Assembly (NCBI RefSeq): GCF_019218755.1
Contig: NZ_JAHUWZ010000001.1
Coordinates: forward strand, 682,001 to 746,000
Reading direction: 5' to 3'
Length of the DNA stretch: 64,000 bases
From: Acidovorax sp. sif1233
GTDB lineage: Bacteria; Pseudomonadota; Gammaproteobacteria; Burkholderiales; Burkholderiaceae_C
The notes under the pieces are model-generated. The model was not told where the DNA came from. It made no database searches and saw nothing but the letters and a program-made list of their open reading frames with translations. Position numbers and translations under genes: made by a program. Shown piece by piece: positions 35,378-45,454 of the stretch (position 1 is the first letter of the stretch; the number at the start of each line of letters is the position of its first letter).

Positions 35378-36685
35378 ATGGATTTTCTGCTGATCGCGCT
35401 GCTGACCTTGCTCAATGGCGTGTTCGCGATGTCTGAACTCGCCCTGGCGTCCAGCCGCAAGTCGCGCCTGGCCACCATGGCCGAGGCCGGTGACAAGGGC
35501 GCGCAGGCGGCCCTGGCGCTGCTGGACAACCCCACGCAGTTCCTCTCGTCCGTCCAGGTGGGCATCACGTCCATCGGCATGCTCAACGGCATCATTGGCG
35601 AGGCGGCCTTCAGCGACGGCCTGGGTATCTGGCTGCAGGAGGCCGGAATGCCCGCCCGCCCCGCCGGCATCGCGGCCACCGCGCTGGTGGTGACGGTCAT
35701 CACCTTCATCACCATCGTGTTTGGCGAGCTGGTGCCCAAGCGCATCGGCCAGCTTTATCCGGAAACCGTGTCCCGGGTGGTCGCGCGCCCCATGGCCTGG
35801 GTGGCGAAGGTGGCCAAGCCATTCGTGCGGCTGCTCTCGCTCTCGACGCAGGGCGTGCTGGCGCTGATGCGCGTGGACAACGCGGCGGGGCGCGCCGTCA
35901 CCGAGGAGGAGATCGTGGCCAGCCTGGAAGAGGGCCGCGATGCCGGGGTGATCGAGCACCATGAGCACCAGATGGTGCGCAACGTGTTCCGGCTCGATGA
36001 CCGGCCGCTCACCTCGCTCATGGTGCCCCGCAGCGACGTGGCCTGGCTGGATGCCGGACTGACGGTGGCCGAGGGGTTGCGCATGGCCGGCAGCGGCGGG
36101 GAGCAGGGCGCGCATTCCTGGTATCCGGTGTGCCGGGGCTCGCTGGATGAGGTGGTGGGGCTCCTGAGCGTGGCGCGCCTTCTCGAACTCGGCCCGCAGG
36201 CGCAGGGGCTGCTCGAGCGCCATGCGCAGCCCGCGGCTTTCCTTCCGGAAACGCTGAGCGGCATGGAGCTGCTGGAGCAGTTTCGCGCGCGCTCGGGGCG
36301 CATGGTGTTTGTGGTCGATGAATATGGCGTGGTGCAGGGCATCATGACCCCGCGCGATTTACTCGAAGCCATTACCGGCGAATTGCAGCCGGGCGCGGCC
36401 ACGGACGCATGGGCCACCGCGCGGGGCGATGGCACCTGGCTGCTCGACGGCCTGGTGCCGGTGGCCGAGCTCAAGGCGCGGCTGGATATTCGGGATTTAC
36501 CCGGTGAAGGGCGGGGGCGCTATAACACCTTGGCCGGCCTTTTGATGGCGGAAACCGGACATTTGCCTGCCATTGGCGAGAGAATCGGCTGCGCCGGATG
36601 GATATTTGAAGTGCTCGAGCTCGACGGCAAGCGCATCGACAAGGTATTGGCGCAGCCGGAGCCACCGGCCGCCTCCAGTCTCTGA
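35378..36685 (+). CDS. CNNM/CorC-type membrane protein (DUF21-CBS-CorC_HlyC)
   Basis: A 435-residue inner-membrane protein often labelled hemolysin. An N-terminal DUF21/CNNM domain with about four hydrophobic segments spans residues 1-180, followed by a CBS pair at about 200-335 (REGION around TSLMVPRSDVAWLD and GIMTPRDLLEAITG) and a C-terminal CorC_HlyC domain to the end. The family is linked to magnesium or other divalent cation efflux; the hemolysin label is historical. Substrate is not determinable from the sequence. Confidence 0.88.
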   Translation: MDFLLIALLTLLNGVFAMSELALASSRKSRLATMAEAGDKGAQAALALLDNPTQFLSSVQVGITSIGMLNGIIGEAAFSDGLGIWLQEAGMPARPAGIAATALVVTVITFITIVFGELVPKRIGQLYPETVSRVVARPMAWVAKVAKPFVRLLSLSTQGVLALMRVDNAAGRAVTEEEIVASLEEGRDAGVIEHHEHQMVRNVFRLDDRPLTSLMVPRSDVAWLDAGLTVAEGLRMAGSGGEQGAHSWYPVCRGSLDEVVGLLSVARLLELGPQAQGLLERHAQPAAFLPETLSGMELLEQFRARSGRMVFVVDEYGVVQGIMTPRDLLEAITGELQPGAATDAWATARGDGTWLLDGLVPVAELKARLDIRDLPGEGRGRYNTLAGLLMAETGHLPAIGERIGCAGWIFEVLELDGKRIDKVLAQPEPPAASSL

Positions 36686-36797
36686 AAGGCCCGGCACCAA
36701 TACCCCGCCGCAGGGTGCCATTCATTATGGGCATGGCGGGTAATATGGAAATTCCATGAATTTGAAGGGATGGATGGCAAAGGCGGCAGATTATTCA

Positions 36798-36803
36798 TAT
36801 AAT
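36798..36803 (+). promoter_or_regulatory. TATAAT -10 element upstream of the H-NS-like gene
   Basis: A perfect TATAAT, 39 bp before the start codon, within an AT-rich stretch (about 36720-36815) that stands out from the GC-rich surroundings; the -35 match is weak. AT-rich DNA here is a plausible site for H-NS self-repression. Confidence 0.55.
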
Positions 36804-36842
36804 TCATCCGTCACACTTTCCTCCACCCTGAACCCTGACACC

Positions 36843-37151
36843 ATGACCACCAGCTATAAAGAACTGTTGAAGCAGCGCGAAGCCCTTGAGCAACAAATCA
36901 GCGAGGCCCGCCGGCGTGAATTGTCGGACGCGGTGTCCCAGGTTCGTTCCCTGGTGGCCGAATATGGCCTGACCGCCCAGGACGTGTTTCCCGCGGGCAA
37001 GGCCGCTGGCAAGGCCACGGGGCGCAGCTCCACCGCTGGCACCAAGGTGGCTCCCAAGTACCGCAATCCCGCCACGGGCGAAACCTGGACGGGCCGTGGC
37101 AAGGCGCCCAAGTGGATTCAAAACGAGAGCCGCGAGAAGTTTGCCATTTAA
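36843..37151 (+). CDS. H-NS family nucleoid-associated protein
   Basis: A 102-residue H-NS-like DNA-binding protein. An N-terminal coiled coil for oligomerisation (about residues 3-42), a flexible Lys/Gly/Ala linker, and a C-terminal domain with YRNPATGETWTGRGKAPKWI (residues 77-96). This corresponds to the AT-hook-like DNA-binding motif of the family. Such proteins silence AT-rich and horizontally acquired DNA. Start MTTSYKELL at 36843; a longer reading from 36756 would place the promoter inside the coding region. A rho-independent terminator follows, so it is monocistronic. Confidence 0.92.
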   Translation: MTTSYKELLKQREALEQQISEARRRELSDAVSQVRSLVAEYGLTAQDVFPAGKAAGKATGRSSTAGTKVAPKYRNPATGETWTGRGKAPKWIQNESREKFAI

Positions 37152-37256
37152 AAAGGCGGCAAACCGCTGCCGCCAGGAATTCTTCAGGCATATCGGATGG
37201 CCTGATTCGCCTGAAGGCCCGGTGCGGCATGGCTGCACAGCCATCGCACAGAAAAT

Positions 37257-37282
37257 AAAGCCCGCACCCGCGGGCTTTTTTT
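37257..37282 (+). terminator. rho-independent terminator of the H-NS-like gene
   Basis: AAAGCCCG and CGGGCTTT pair around a 6-nt loop, followed by a run of seven T. Confidence 0.9.
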
Positions 37283-37409
37283 ATGCGCCATTTACTTCGT
37301 GCATTCAGCGAATGAGTCCGGGTACCCCGGGGCCTCTTGGGGCAGCGGCGGCGGGGCAGGGATTTTTTATGGGCTCGCGGCCGCTGAAGGCCCTTCGAGC
37401 CCATTGGTA

Positions 37410-38291
37410 TCACGCGGGTTCCTGCGGATGTGGTTGCGAGGCCACCTTGCGCAAAACCTCCGCCGTGAAATCGTCGGCCGGAAAGAATGATTCCACGGCC
37501 AGTTCCTGCAGGGTCACGTCCACCGGGGTGCCAAATATCGTGGTCGTGCTGATGAGCGAGAGCATTCCGTGCACGCTTTCAAAGCAGAACGGCATTACCA
37601 CGCCCAGCATTTCACCCGCCAGAACCGGCGCGCCCGGTGCCTGCGGCGCGGGATATTCCTGTAACTCGGCCTGCAGGGCGATCAGCGCCGGGTCGGCGGT
37701 GGCCTGTATTTGCTGGCGCAGGCGTTCAAACAGGTGGGCCCGCCATTGCGGCAGATTGGCGATGCGGGGGGCCAGGCCCTGGGGATGCAGGCTCAGGCGA
37801 AACACGTTGATCGGGGGCGCGAGCAGTTCCGGGCTCACGTGCGAGGCCAGCAGGGCCTGGGCAGCCTGGTTCGCCGCCACCACGTTCCAGCAGCGGTCGA
37901 GCGCGATGGCGGGGCAGGGTTCGTGCCCCTTGAGCACCAGCTCGACGGCCTGGCGCGCCGCCGCGAGGGCGGGGTCGTCCAGTGCGCGCTCACGGTACAT
38001 CGGCGCGTAGCCGGCCGCCACGAGCAGGGCATTGCGCTCGCGCAGCGGGATGGCCAGCCGTTCGCACAGGCGCAGCACCATGTCGCGGCTCGGGTTGGTG
38101 CGTCCGGTTTCCATGAAGCTCACATGCCGCGTGGAGATGTCGGCCTCGTCGGCCAGTTCCAGCTGGCTCAGGTGCCGCTGCTGGCGCCAGGTGCGCAGAT
38201 GGTCGCCAAACGATGCGGGCCCCGGCGGCGCCGCGCGGTGCGGCAGGCTGGGGCGCACAGGGCGGTGCGAAGGGGGGGATGTGGAGGTCAT
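37410..38291 (-). CDS. XRE-family regulator with MmyB-like ligand domain
   Basis: A 293-residue transcription regulator. A helix-turn-helix of the XRE type occupies about residues 27-85 (LSQLELADEADISTRHVSFM within it), followed by an MmyB-like PAS-type ligand domain to the end. Proteins of this kind usually regulate adjacent or divergent genes. The small membrane protein at 38415 is divergent with 123 bp between starts, so it is the likely target. Start at 38291 (MTSTSPPS) chosen; a 32-codon in-frame upstream extension would cross the intergenic promoter region. Confidence 0.88.
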   Translation of the reverse strand: MTSTSPPSHRPVRPSLPHRAAPPGPASFGDHLRTWRQQRHLSQLELADEADISTRHVSFMETGRTNPSRDMVLRLCERLAIPLRERNALLVAAGYAPMYRERALDDPALAAARQAVELVLKGHEPCPAIALDRCWNVVAANQAAQALLASHVSPELLAPPINVFRLSLHPQGLAPRIANLPQWRAHLFERLRQQIQATADPALIALQAELQEYPAPQAPGAPVLAGEMLGVVMPFCFESVHGMLSLISTTTIFGTPVDVTLQELAVESFFPADDFTAEVLRKVASQPHPQEPA

Positions 38292-38414
38292 GGGCCACAT
38301 CCTAGGGGGAAAGAGCGTGCAGGCCATTACCTGCCAGGTCATCGACGCGGTGCACCGGGACGGGAACGATGCAGGCCTGTTCTTCATTTTTTTTTACCCA
38401 CCAAGGAGTCTTCC

Positions 38415-38822
38415 ATGTTCAACCTGATGTCTTCCCCCCGATTCCTGCGCGCCGTGGTCTGGTTCGATGCCTCCACCGGTGTGCTGCTCGGTGCCATGCA
38501 CCTGCTGCTGACGGCGCCGCTGGCCGGGTGGCTGGGCCTCGCGCCGGGGCTGCTGCAGGCCTCGGGCGTGCTGCTGCTGGGCTACGCCGCCCTGGCCACC
38601 GCCATCGCGCGGTCCGAGCCCATGCCCCGTGGCTGGCTGTGGGTGCTGATCGTTGGCAACTTCGCCTGGGCGCTGGCCAGCCTGGCGCTGCTGCTGGGCT
38701 CCGCGGCCGCGCCCACCCTGCTGGGCCAGGCCTATCTGCTGGTGCACGTGGTGTCCGTCGCCCTGCTGGCCGAACTGCAGTGGATGGGCGTGCGCCGCCT
38801 GCCCGCATGGGCCGCCGCTTGA
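38415..38822 (+). CDS. small four-helix membrane protein, function unknown
   Basis: A 135-residue hydrophobic protein with about four predicted membrane segments (residues 11-33, 42-62, 75-98, 103-120). No family was recognised. AAGGAG lies 6 nt before the ATG, so the start is secure. It is divergent from the XRE/MmyB regulator and probably controlled by it. A dispersed repeat copy follows the stop. Confidence 0.75.
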   Translation: MFNLMSSPRFLRAVVWFDASTGVLLGAMHLLLTAPLAGWLGLAPGLLQASGVLLLGYAALATAIARSEPMPRGWLWVLIVGNFAWALASLALLLGSAAAPTLLGQAYLLVHVVSVALLAELQWMGVRRLPAWAAA

Positions 38823-38830
38823 CGGGTATT

Positions 38831-38895
38831 CATCTTTTGCTCTTGAATTGATAGCATCTGGCGCTTGTCGCACAAGCGCCAGGGGCATTCTTGAT
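38831..38895 (+). repeat. dispersed palindromic repeat, copy 7
   Basis: TTTTGCTCTTGAATTGATAGC, CTGGCGCTTG, TCGCA, CAAGCGCCAG, GGGCATTCTT. Perfect inner arms CTGGCGCTTG / CAAGCGCCAG. It lies between the small membrane protein gene and acnA. Confidence 0.88.
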
Positions 38896-39040
38896 TCATC
38901 TTCCATGCGGCGGCGGCGTGGGCCGGAGCACCGGCCTGCGCCGCACCGGCACCGGGGCCCGGCGGCCCGCATAGCCCCACGATTGCACCGTCACGCAGGA
39001 CTGCCAGAATAGGCCTTGTTGCCTTTCACAGGAGTTCGCC

Positions 39041-41968
39041 ATGGCCTCATCGCCCAAGCCCGCCCGTCACGCGTTTGCCAACACCCTCAAGAGTTTCAGG
39101 ACAGCGTCCGGCAAGGAGGGCCAGTTCTACTCCCTGCCCGCGCTGGCCCGGCAGTTTCCCCAGATCCACCGCCTGCCCGTGTCGATTCGCATCGTGCTCG
39201 AATCGGTGCTGCGCAACTGCGATGGCCGCAAGGTGACCGCCGAGCATGTCAAGGAGTTGGCCCACTGGGTGCCCAAGGCAGACCGCAAGGACGAAATTCC
39301 CTTTGTGGTCTCGCGCGTGGTGCTGCAGGACTTCACCGGCGTGCCGCTGCTGGCCGACCTGGCCGCCATGCGCAGCGTGGCCGTGAAGCTGGGCAAGAAC
39401 CCCAAGAAGATCGAGCCGCTGGTGCCCGTGGACCTGGTGGTGGACCACTCGATCATGATCGACCACTACGGCAAGAAGAATTCGCTCGACCTGAACATGA
39501 AGCTCGAGTTCCAGCGCAACCGCGAGCGCTACGAGTTCATGAAATGGGGCATGCAGGCGTTCGACACCTTCGGCGTGGTGCCTCCGGGCTTTGGCATCGT
39601 GCACCAGGTGAACCTCGAATACCTGGCGCGCGGCGTGCACAAGCGCAAGGACGGCGTCTACTACCCCGACACCCTGGTGGGCACCGACAGCCATACCACC
39701 ATGATCAACGGCATCGGCGTGGTGGGCTGGGGCGTGGGCGGCATCGAGGCCGAGGCCGCCATGCTGGGCCAGCCGGTGTACTTCCTCACGCCCGACGTGG
39801 TGGGTTTCGAGCTCACGGGCCAGCTGCGCGAGGGCGTGACGGCCACCGACCTCGTGCTCACGGTGACCGAGATCCTGCGCCAGCACAAGGTGGTGGGCAA
39901 GTTCGTGGAGTTCTTTGGCGAGGGCACGCGCACGCTGTCGCTGCCCGACCGCGCCACCATCGGGAACATGGCGCCCGAGTACGGCGCCACCATGGGCTTC
40001 TTCCCGGTGGATGAAAAGACCATCGACTACTTCCAGGGCACGGGCCGCACCAAGGGCGAGATCGAGGCCTTCGAGGCGTACTTCAAGGCCCAGGGCCTGT
40101 TCGGCGTGCCGCTGGCGGGCGAGATCGACTACTCGCAGGTCGTGCGGCTGAACCTGGGCGACGTCACGCCCAGCCTGGCGGGCCCCAAGCGCCCGCAGGA
40201 CCGCATCGAGCTGGGCAAGGTCTGCAGCCAGTTCGCCGACCTGTTCAGCAAGCCCATCGCGCAAAACGGCTTCAACCGCCCGGCCGAGCTGCTGCACACC
40301 CGCCACCATGTGCGCCCGTCCGACGCGCCGGCCGAGGTGAGCGCACCCGCCGAGAAGCCCCTGCCCTCGGGCGCGCCGCGCTTCGTGGTGGAGATGGAGC
40401 ACAACAAGCCCACCCTGGCCGCCGCGCACGCCGAGGTGCCCGCCCAGCAGGCCAGCCGCGCTGGCGACGTGACCCTGGGCAACGGCGACGTGCTGATCGC
40501 CGCCATCACCAGCTGCACCAACACCAGCAACCCCAGCGTGCTGCTGGCCGCGGGCCTGCTGGCCAAGAAGGCGGTGGAGGCGGGGCTCAAGGTCAAGCCG
40601 CACATCAAGACATCGCTGGCGCCCGGCTCGCGCATCGTCACTGAATACCTCACGCAGACCGGCCTGCTGCCCTACCTGGAAAAGCTGGGCTTCGCGCTCG
40701 CCGGCTACGGCTGCACGACCTGCATCGGCAATGCGGGCGACCTCACGCCCGAGCTGAATGAGGCCATCACCAGCAACGACCTCGTGTGCGCGGCCGTGCT
40801 CTCGGGCAACCGCAACTTCGAGGCGCGCATCCACCCCAACCTCAAGGCCAACTTCCTGGCCAGCCCGCCGCTGGTGGTGGCCTACGCCATCGCGGGCACG
40901 GTGCTCAAGGACCTGATGACCGAGCCCGTCGGCAAGGGCAAGGGCGGGCGCGACGTCTACCTGGGCGACATCTGGCCGACCAGCGACGAGATCCACCAGC
41001 TGATGAAGTTCGCGATGAACGGCAAGGCCTTCCGCGAGAACTACGCCAAGGTGGGCTCCGACCCCGGCAAGCTCTGGGAAAAGATCAAGGGCGTGGGCGG
41101 CAATGCCTACACCTGGCCCGCCAGCACCTACATCGCCGAGCCGCCGTTTTTTGCCCAGTTTGCTCTTGAAAAAGGAGCTGCCAGCGCAGATGCATCAAGC
41201 GCTGGCGGCCAAAATGACGCAAAGCTTCCGTCCGTGCTGGGTGCGCGCATCATGGCGCTGTTCGGCGACTCCATCACCACCGACCACATCTCGCCCGCCG
41301 GTTCCATCAAGGAAAGCTCGCCCGCGGGCCAGTGGCTGCTGCAGCACGGCGTGATGAAGCAGGACTTCAACAGCTATGGCGCGCGGCGCGGCAACCATGA
41401 CGTGATGATGCGCGGCACCTTCGCCAATGTGCGCATCAAGAACCTCATGATTGCCCCCACGGCCGACGGCTCCCGCGAGGAGGGCGGCGTCACGGTGTTC
41501 CAGAACGAGGGCGCGCTGCAGGGCGAGAAGATGTTCATCTTCGACGCCGCCATGCAGTACATCGCCCAGCGCACCCCCACGGTCGTCTTCGCCGGCGAGG
41601 AATACGGCACGGGCTCCAGCCGCGACTGGGCGGCCAAGGGCACGCAGCTGCTGGGCATCAAGGCCGTGGTGGCGCGCAGCTTCGAGCGCATCCACCGCTC
41701 CAACCTGGTGGGCATGGGCGTGCTGCCCCTGCAGTTCCGGGCGGGCGAGTCGTGGGAGACGCTGGGGCTCACCGGCAGCGAGGTGATCGATGTGGTGCCG
41801 GACCCCGCGCTCACCCCGCAAAGCGATGCGCAGCTCGTCATCCGCCGCGCGGACGGCTCGCGCCAGGAGGTCACGGTCACGCTGCGCATCGACACGCCGA
41901 TCGAGGTGGACTACTACCAGGCGGGGGGCATCCTGCCCTTTGTGCTGCGCCAGCTGCTGGCCGGCTGA
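39041..41968 (+). CDS. acnA: aconitate hydratase AcnA (IRP1-like), with an in-frame repeat insertion
   Basis: A 975-residue [4Fe-4S] enzyme isomerising citrate and isocitrate in the TCA cycle. Cluster Cys residues are in [12 protein letters not shown] near residue 491 and [12 protein letters not shown] near 557. The C-terminal swivel domain has [17 protein letters not shown] near 736 and [16 protein letters not shown] near 849. Between the catalytic core and the swivel domain, about residues 707-725 ([16 protein letters not shown] region) are encoded by a copy of the dispersed repeat, lying in the natural linker where an insertion should be tolerated. CAGGAG lies upstream of the ATG. The gene is otherwise full length. 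Confidence 0.93.
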   Translation: MASSPKPARHAFANTLKSFRTASGKEGQFYSLPALARQFPQIHRLPVSIRIVLESVLRNCDGRKVTAEHVKELAHWVPKADRKDEIPFVVSRVVLQDFTGVPLLADLAAMRSVAVKLGKNPKKIEPLVPVDLVVDHSIMIDHYGKKNSLDLNMKLEFQRNRERYEFMKWGMQAFDTFGVVPPGFGIVHQVNLEYLARGVHKRKDGVYYPDTLVGTDSHTTMINGIGVVGWGVGGIEAEAAMLGQPVYFLTPDVVGFELTGQLREGVTATDLVLTVTEILRQHKVVGKFVEFFGEGTRTLSLPDRATIGNMAPEYGATMGFFPVDEKTIDYFQGTGRTKGEIEAFEAYFKAQGLFGVPLAGEIDYSQVVRLNLGDVTPSLAGPKRPQDRIELGKVCSQFADLFSKPIAQNGFNRPAELLHTRHHVRPSDAPAEVSAPAEKPLPSGAPRFVVEMEHNKPTLAAAHAEVPAQQASRAGDVTLGNGDVLIAAITSCTNTSNPSVLLAAGLLAKKAVEAGLKVKPHIKTSLAPGSRIVTEYLTQTGLLPYLEKLGFALAGYGCTTCIGNAGDLTPELNEAITSNDLVCAAVLSGNRNFEARIHPNLKANFLASPPLVVAYAIAGTVLKDLMTEPVGKGKGGRDVYLGDIWPTSDEIHQLMKFAMNGKAFRENYAKVGSDPGKLWEKIKGVGGNAYTWPASTYIAEPPFFAQFALEKGAASADASSAGGQNDAKLPSVLGARIMALFGDSITTDHISPAGSIKESSPAGQWLLQHGVMKQDFNSYGARRGNHDVMMRGTFANVRIKNLMIAPTADGSREEGGVTVFQNEGALQGEKMFIFDAAMQYIAQRTPTVVFAGEEYGTGSSRDWAAKGTQLLGIKAVVARSFERIHRSNLVGMGVLPLQFRAGESWETLGLTGSEVIDVVPDPALTPQSDAQLVIRRADGSRQEVTVTLRIDTPIEVDYYQAGGILPFVLRQLLAG
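41160..41216 (+). repeat. dispersed palindromic repeat, copy 8 (inside acnA)
   Basis: TTTGCTCTTGAAAAAGGAGCTGCC, AGCGCAGATGCATCAAGCGCT, GGCGGCCAAAATG. It is translated in frame in the linker between the aconitase core and swivel domain. Confidence 0.8.
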
Positions 41969-42130
41969 AGATGATGCGGGGGTGGCCGGCGCTGCGGCGC
42001 CGCGCCCCGGGGGCCGCGCGCCCAGTCAGCCGTGTGCCAGGGAGACCGTAAAGAATGTGAATGCCTGCTTACTCGCCGATACACTTGTGACGTTGTGTCG
42101 AAATAGAGTCCTGCACTGCCTCACGCCCGT

Positions 42131-45100
42131 ATGCCCCCTTCCACCCGCTTCAGGCCCTATCGCGCGCTGCTGACGGACACACCAGCCGTCACGGTGGTGC
42201 TGGTGGTGGCCGCGCTGGCGGCCGTGATGGTGCCGCTGGCGCAGATGATGGGCGATGGCGCGGGTTCCCAGCACGGCCTGGAGCCTTTCATGGAACTGGT
42301 GGCCGTGCTGCTCGGGCTGCTGGTGGTGTCGGTATCGCTGCACACCCTCGAAGCCCCCGAGCAAACCCGTGCCAACGTGCTGGTGGCGGGTTTCGGCGTG
42401 GCGGCGGCATGCAATTTTCTCCACGGCGTGCTGGCGCATTCGACCTCGGTCCACATGCCCACGGGCACGGCCGGCATCTCGCTGTGGCTCAGCAGCTGGG
42501 CCCGGGTGGCGGAGACGCTCACCCTGCTGCTCACGGCGGTGCACCTCACCGCCGCGGGCCCTGCCAAGGCGTGGCTGGCCGCCTCCGCCGGCATGGCGCT
42601 GCTGCTGCTGGGAACGGCGCTGGGGCCGCTGCCCGCATCGTTTGCGCAGGCCGCGGGCGGAGCCTTGCGGCAGTACCTGGCGTTCGGGCTCGTGCTGGTG
42701 CTGGCGGCGGTGGCCCTGCTGCTGCACCGCGATGCGGTGCGCCGGGGGCAGGCGCGCGAGCGCGTTTTCGCCTGGGCGGCGGCGGCCTTCGCCTGCGGTG
42801 AACTTTCGGTGGGCCTGCTGGGCGGCCATTCTCCCGTGGGCGGCCCGCTCGCCCACGGCTGGCGCATCGTGGCCTATGCGCTCCTGTACCAGGCGGTGTT
42901 CAACGCGGGCATCCGCCAGCCGTTTGCGCGTGTGCAGGAGGCCGAGCGGCTGCTGCGCGAAAGCCAGGGCCGCCTGTCGCTGCTTGGGCGCAACCTGCCC
43001 CACAGCGTGCTGTACCAGGTGGTGCGCGAGCACGACGGGCGCACGCACTTCGTGCACATGGGCGAGGCCATTGCCCGCCTCAACGGGGTCAGCGTCGAGG
43101 ACGTGGTGCGCAACCCCAGCGTCCTGTACGGGCAGATCCTCGAGGAAGACCGCGCGCGCCTGCTGCGGGCCCAGGAGAACTCCTTCGTGAACATGGCAGC
43201 GGTGGAAGAGGTCTTCCGGATGCGCCGCCCGGACGGCCAGCTGCGCTGGATGCACCTGAGCGCCTCGCCGCGCCGGCTCGACGATGGCCGGGTGATGTGG
43301 GACGGTGTGCAGACCGATATCACCGCGCACCACCTGGCCGAGGAAGCCTCCCACGCGCACGAGGCCCTGATGGCCAACATGCTGCGGCAGGTGCCCGGCG
43401 GGGTGGCACGGCTGGACCGCGACCTGCGCGTGCTCTACGTCAACGAACAGCAGGCCCGCTGGCTGCACCGCGAGCCCGCGCAGCTGCAGGGGCAATTGCT
43501 GAGCGACGTGCTGGAGCCCGAAGTGATGCAGCGCATGCAGCCTCATTTCGACAAGGCGTTCGCGGGCGAGGCGGCGGTGTTCGAGAACCGCATCGACGGA
43601 CCCGGCGGCACCCAGTGCCACCACACCACCATCGCCCCCGAAAGCGTGACGGACCAGGGCGTGCCCGCCGTGGTGCTGTTCGCCTACGACCTCACCGAGC
43701 TCAAGCGCATCGAGGAAGAGCTTGCGCACCAGAAGGCACACCTTGCGCGCGTGGTCAACGCCATGCCCGACATGGTGTTCCTCAAGGACGCGCAGGGTGT
43801 CTACCTGTCGGTCAACCCCGTGTTCGAGCGCTTTGCCGGGCGGCCGGAGCGCCAGATCGTGGGTTGCAGCGATTTCGATCTGGTGGCGCAGCCCGAGGCC
43901 GAGCGGTTCCGCAACTACGACCTGCGCGCCATGCAGGCCTGGCAGCCGCTGGTGTACGAGGAAACGCTCACTTTCGCCGAGGATGGCTACCAGGGCCAGT
44001 TCGAGACCATCAAGACCCCCATCCGCGACCTGCACGGCCGCGTGACCGGCGTGCTGGGCGTGTGCCGCGACATCACGGACCGCAAGCGAGCGGAGCAGGA
44101 GATCGAGCGCCTGGCGTTCTTCGACGCGCTGACGGGCCTGCCCAACCGGCGGCTGCTGCTCGATCGCCTGCAGCGCTCCATCGCCGCGTGCCAGCGCACC
44201 AGGAACCTGGGCGCGCTGCTGTTCATCGACCTGGACAACTTCAAGGACCTCAACGACACCCTGGGCCACGACATGGGCGACCAGCTCCTGGCGCAGGTGG
44301 CCACGCGCCTGGTGGGCAGCGTGCGCGAGGCCGACACCGTCGCGCGCTTTGGCGGCGACGAATTCGTCGTCATGCTCGAAGCCCTGGCGCCCCAGCTGCC
44401 GCAGGCGGCCGCGCAGGCGGAAACCGTGGCCGAGAAACTTCTGGCCAGCCTGAACCAGCCCTTCGAACTGGACGGCGCCCAGCACTACAGCACCCCCAGC
44501 ATCGGCATCACCCTCTTTGGGGACGAACGCCTGAGCGTGGACGAATTGCTCAAACGCGCCGACCTGGCCATGTACCAGGCCAAGGCGGCGGGGCGCAACA
44601 CCCAGCGCTTCTTCGACCCGGACATGCAGGCGGCCGTCAACGCGCGCTCCAACCTGGAGGCCGACCTGCGCCAGGGGCTGGCACGGGGAGAACTGCTGGT
44701 GCACTACCAGCCCGTCGTGGACCACCAGTCCCAGCTCATGGGCGCCGAAGCCCTGGTGCGCTGGCGCCACCCCCAGCGCGGGATGATCAGCCCCGGCGAC
44801 TTCATCCCCCTGGCAGAGCAGACAGGCCTGATCCTGCCGCTGGGGCAATACGTGCTGCAGACCGCGTGCCGGCAACTGCAGCGCTGGGCAGAGCACCCGG
44901 ACACGGCGCACCTGTCCATCTCCGTGAACGTGAGCGCGCGGCAGTTTCGCCAGGCCGGCTTCGTGGCCGAAGTTTTGCAGACCCTGCACAGCCACCAGGC
45001 GGACCCGCGCAGGCTCAAGCTGGAGCTGACAGAAAGCCTGCTGCTGGGAGACATCGAGGACACCATCGCGCGGATGGTGCAGCTCAAGAGCGAAGGGGTG

Positions 45101-45454
45101 GGATTTGCGCTGGACGACTTCGGGACAGGGTACTCGTCCCTGTCGTACCTCAAGAGACTGCCGCTGGATCAGGTGAAGATAGACCAGAGCTTCGTGCGGG
45201 ACGTGCTGGCGGACCCCAACGACGCGGCGATCGTGCGCACGATCCTGGCGCTGGCCAAGAGCCTGGACCTGCAGGTGGTGGCCGAGGGGGTGGAGACGAC
45301 GGGGCAGCTGTCGTTCCTGCGGCTGCATGGCTGCGAGGGGTTCCAGGGGTTTCTTTTCGGGCGGCCGGTGCCCATCGACGTATTTGTGCGCGAGCACCAG
45401 CTGGGCCTGTTCGCGCAGCCCGTGGTGGCCGTGGCCGAGGGGCGCAAGCCATGA
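42131..45454 (+). CDS. membrane PAS-GGDEF-EAL protein (MASE-type sensor)
   Basis: A 1107-residue c-di-GMP turnover protein. Residues about 1-265 form a membrane sensor with seven or eight hydrophobic segments resembling MASE3-type domains. PAS or PAC modules follow at about 285-400, 410-525 and 530-650. The GGDEF domain (about 655-815) has RFGGDEF near residue 739, and the EAL domain (about 835-1085) has EALVRW near 872. Both signature motifs are intact, so both synthesis and hydrolysis are possible; which dominates is unknown. The stop overlaps the next GGDEF-EAL gene by 4 bp, so the pair is co-expressed. The ATG at 42131 gives a short cytoplasmic N-terminus before the first helix. Confidence 0.9.
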   Translation: MPPSTRFRPYRALLTDTPAVTVVLVVAALAAVMVPLAQMMGDGAGSQHGLEPFMELVAVLLGLLVVSVSLHTLEAPEQTRANVLVAGFGVAAACNFLHGVLAHSTSVHMPTGTAGISLWLSSWARVAETLTLLLTAVHLTAAGPAKAWLAASAGMALLLLGTALGPLPASFAQAAGGALRQYLAFGLVLVLAAVALLLHRDAVRRGQARERVFAWAAAAFACGELSVGLLGGHSPVGGPLAHGWRIVAYALLYQAVFNAGIRQPFARVQEAERLLRESQGRLSLLGRNLPHSVLYQVVREHDGRTHFVHMGEAIARLNGVSVEDVVRNPSVLYGQILEEDRARLLRAQENSFVNMAAVEEVFRMRRPDGQLRWMHLSASPRRLDDGRVMWDGVQTDITAHHLAEEASHAHEALMANMLRQVPGGVARLDRDLRVLYVNEQQARWLHREPAQLQGQLLSDVLEPEVMQRMQPHFDKAFAGEAAVFENRIDGPGGTQCHHTTIAPESVTDQGVPAVVLFAYDLTELKRIEEELAHQKAHLARVVNAMPDMVFLKDAQGVYLSVNPVFERFAGRPERQIVGCSDFDLVAQPEAERFRNYDLRAMQAWQPLVYEETLTFAEDGYQGQFETIKTPIRDLHGRVTGVLGVCRDITDRKRAEQEIERLAFFDALTGLPNRRLLLDRLQRSIAACQRTRNLGALLFIDLDNFKDLNDTLGHDMGDQLLAQVATRLVGSVREADTVARFGGDEFVVMLEALAPQLPQAAAQAETVAEKLLASLNQPFELDGAQHYSTPSIGITLFGDERLSVDELLKRADLAMYQAKAAGRNTQRFFDPDMQAAVNARSNLEADLRQGLARGELLVHYQPVVDHQSQLMGAEALVRWRHPQRGMISPGDFIPLAEQTGLILPLGQYVLQTACRQLQRWAEHPDTAHLSISVNVSARQFRQAGFVAEVLQTLHSHQADPRRLKLELTESLLLGDIEDTIARMVQLKSEGVGFALDDFGTGYSSLSYLKRLPLDQVKIDQSFVRDVLADPNDAAIVRTILALAKSLDLQVVAEGVETTGQLSFLRLHGCEGFQGFLFGRPVPIDVFVREHQLGLFAQPVVAVAEGRKP

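Noticed and set aside
36756..36842. N-terminal extension of the H-NS-like protein
   Set aside because: The extension would cover the AT-rich promoter with its TATAAT and is not part of the H-NS fold.
42046..42090. TAAA...GCCGATA resembling a sigma-28 promoter before the first GGDEF-EAL gene
   Set aside because: The spacing between the two parts (22 nt after TAAA) is too long for sigma-28, and the -10 lacks its last consensus bases.
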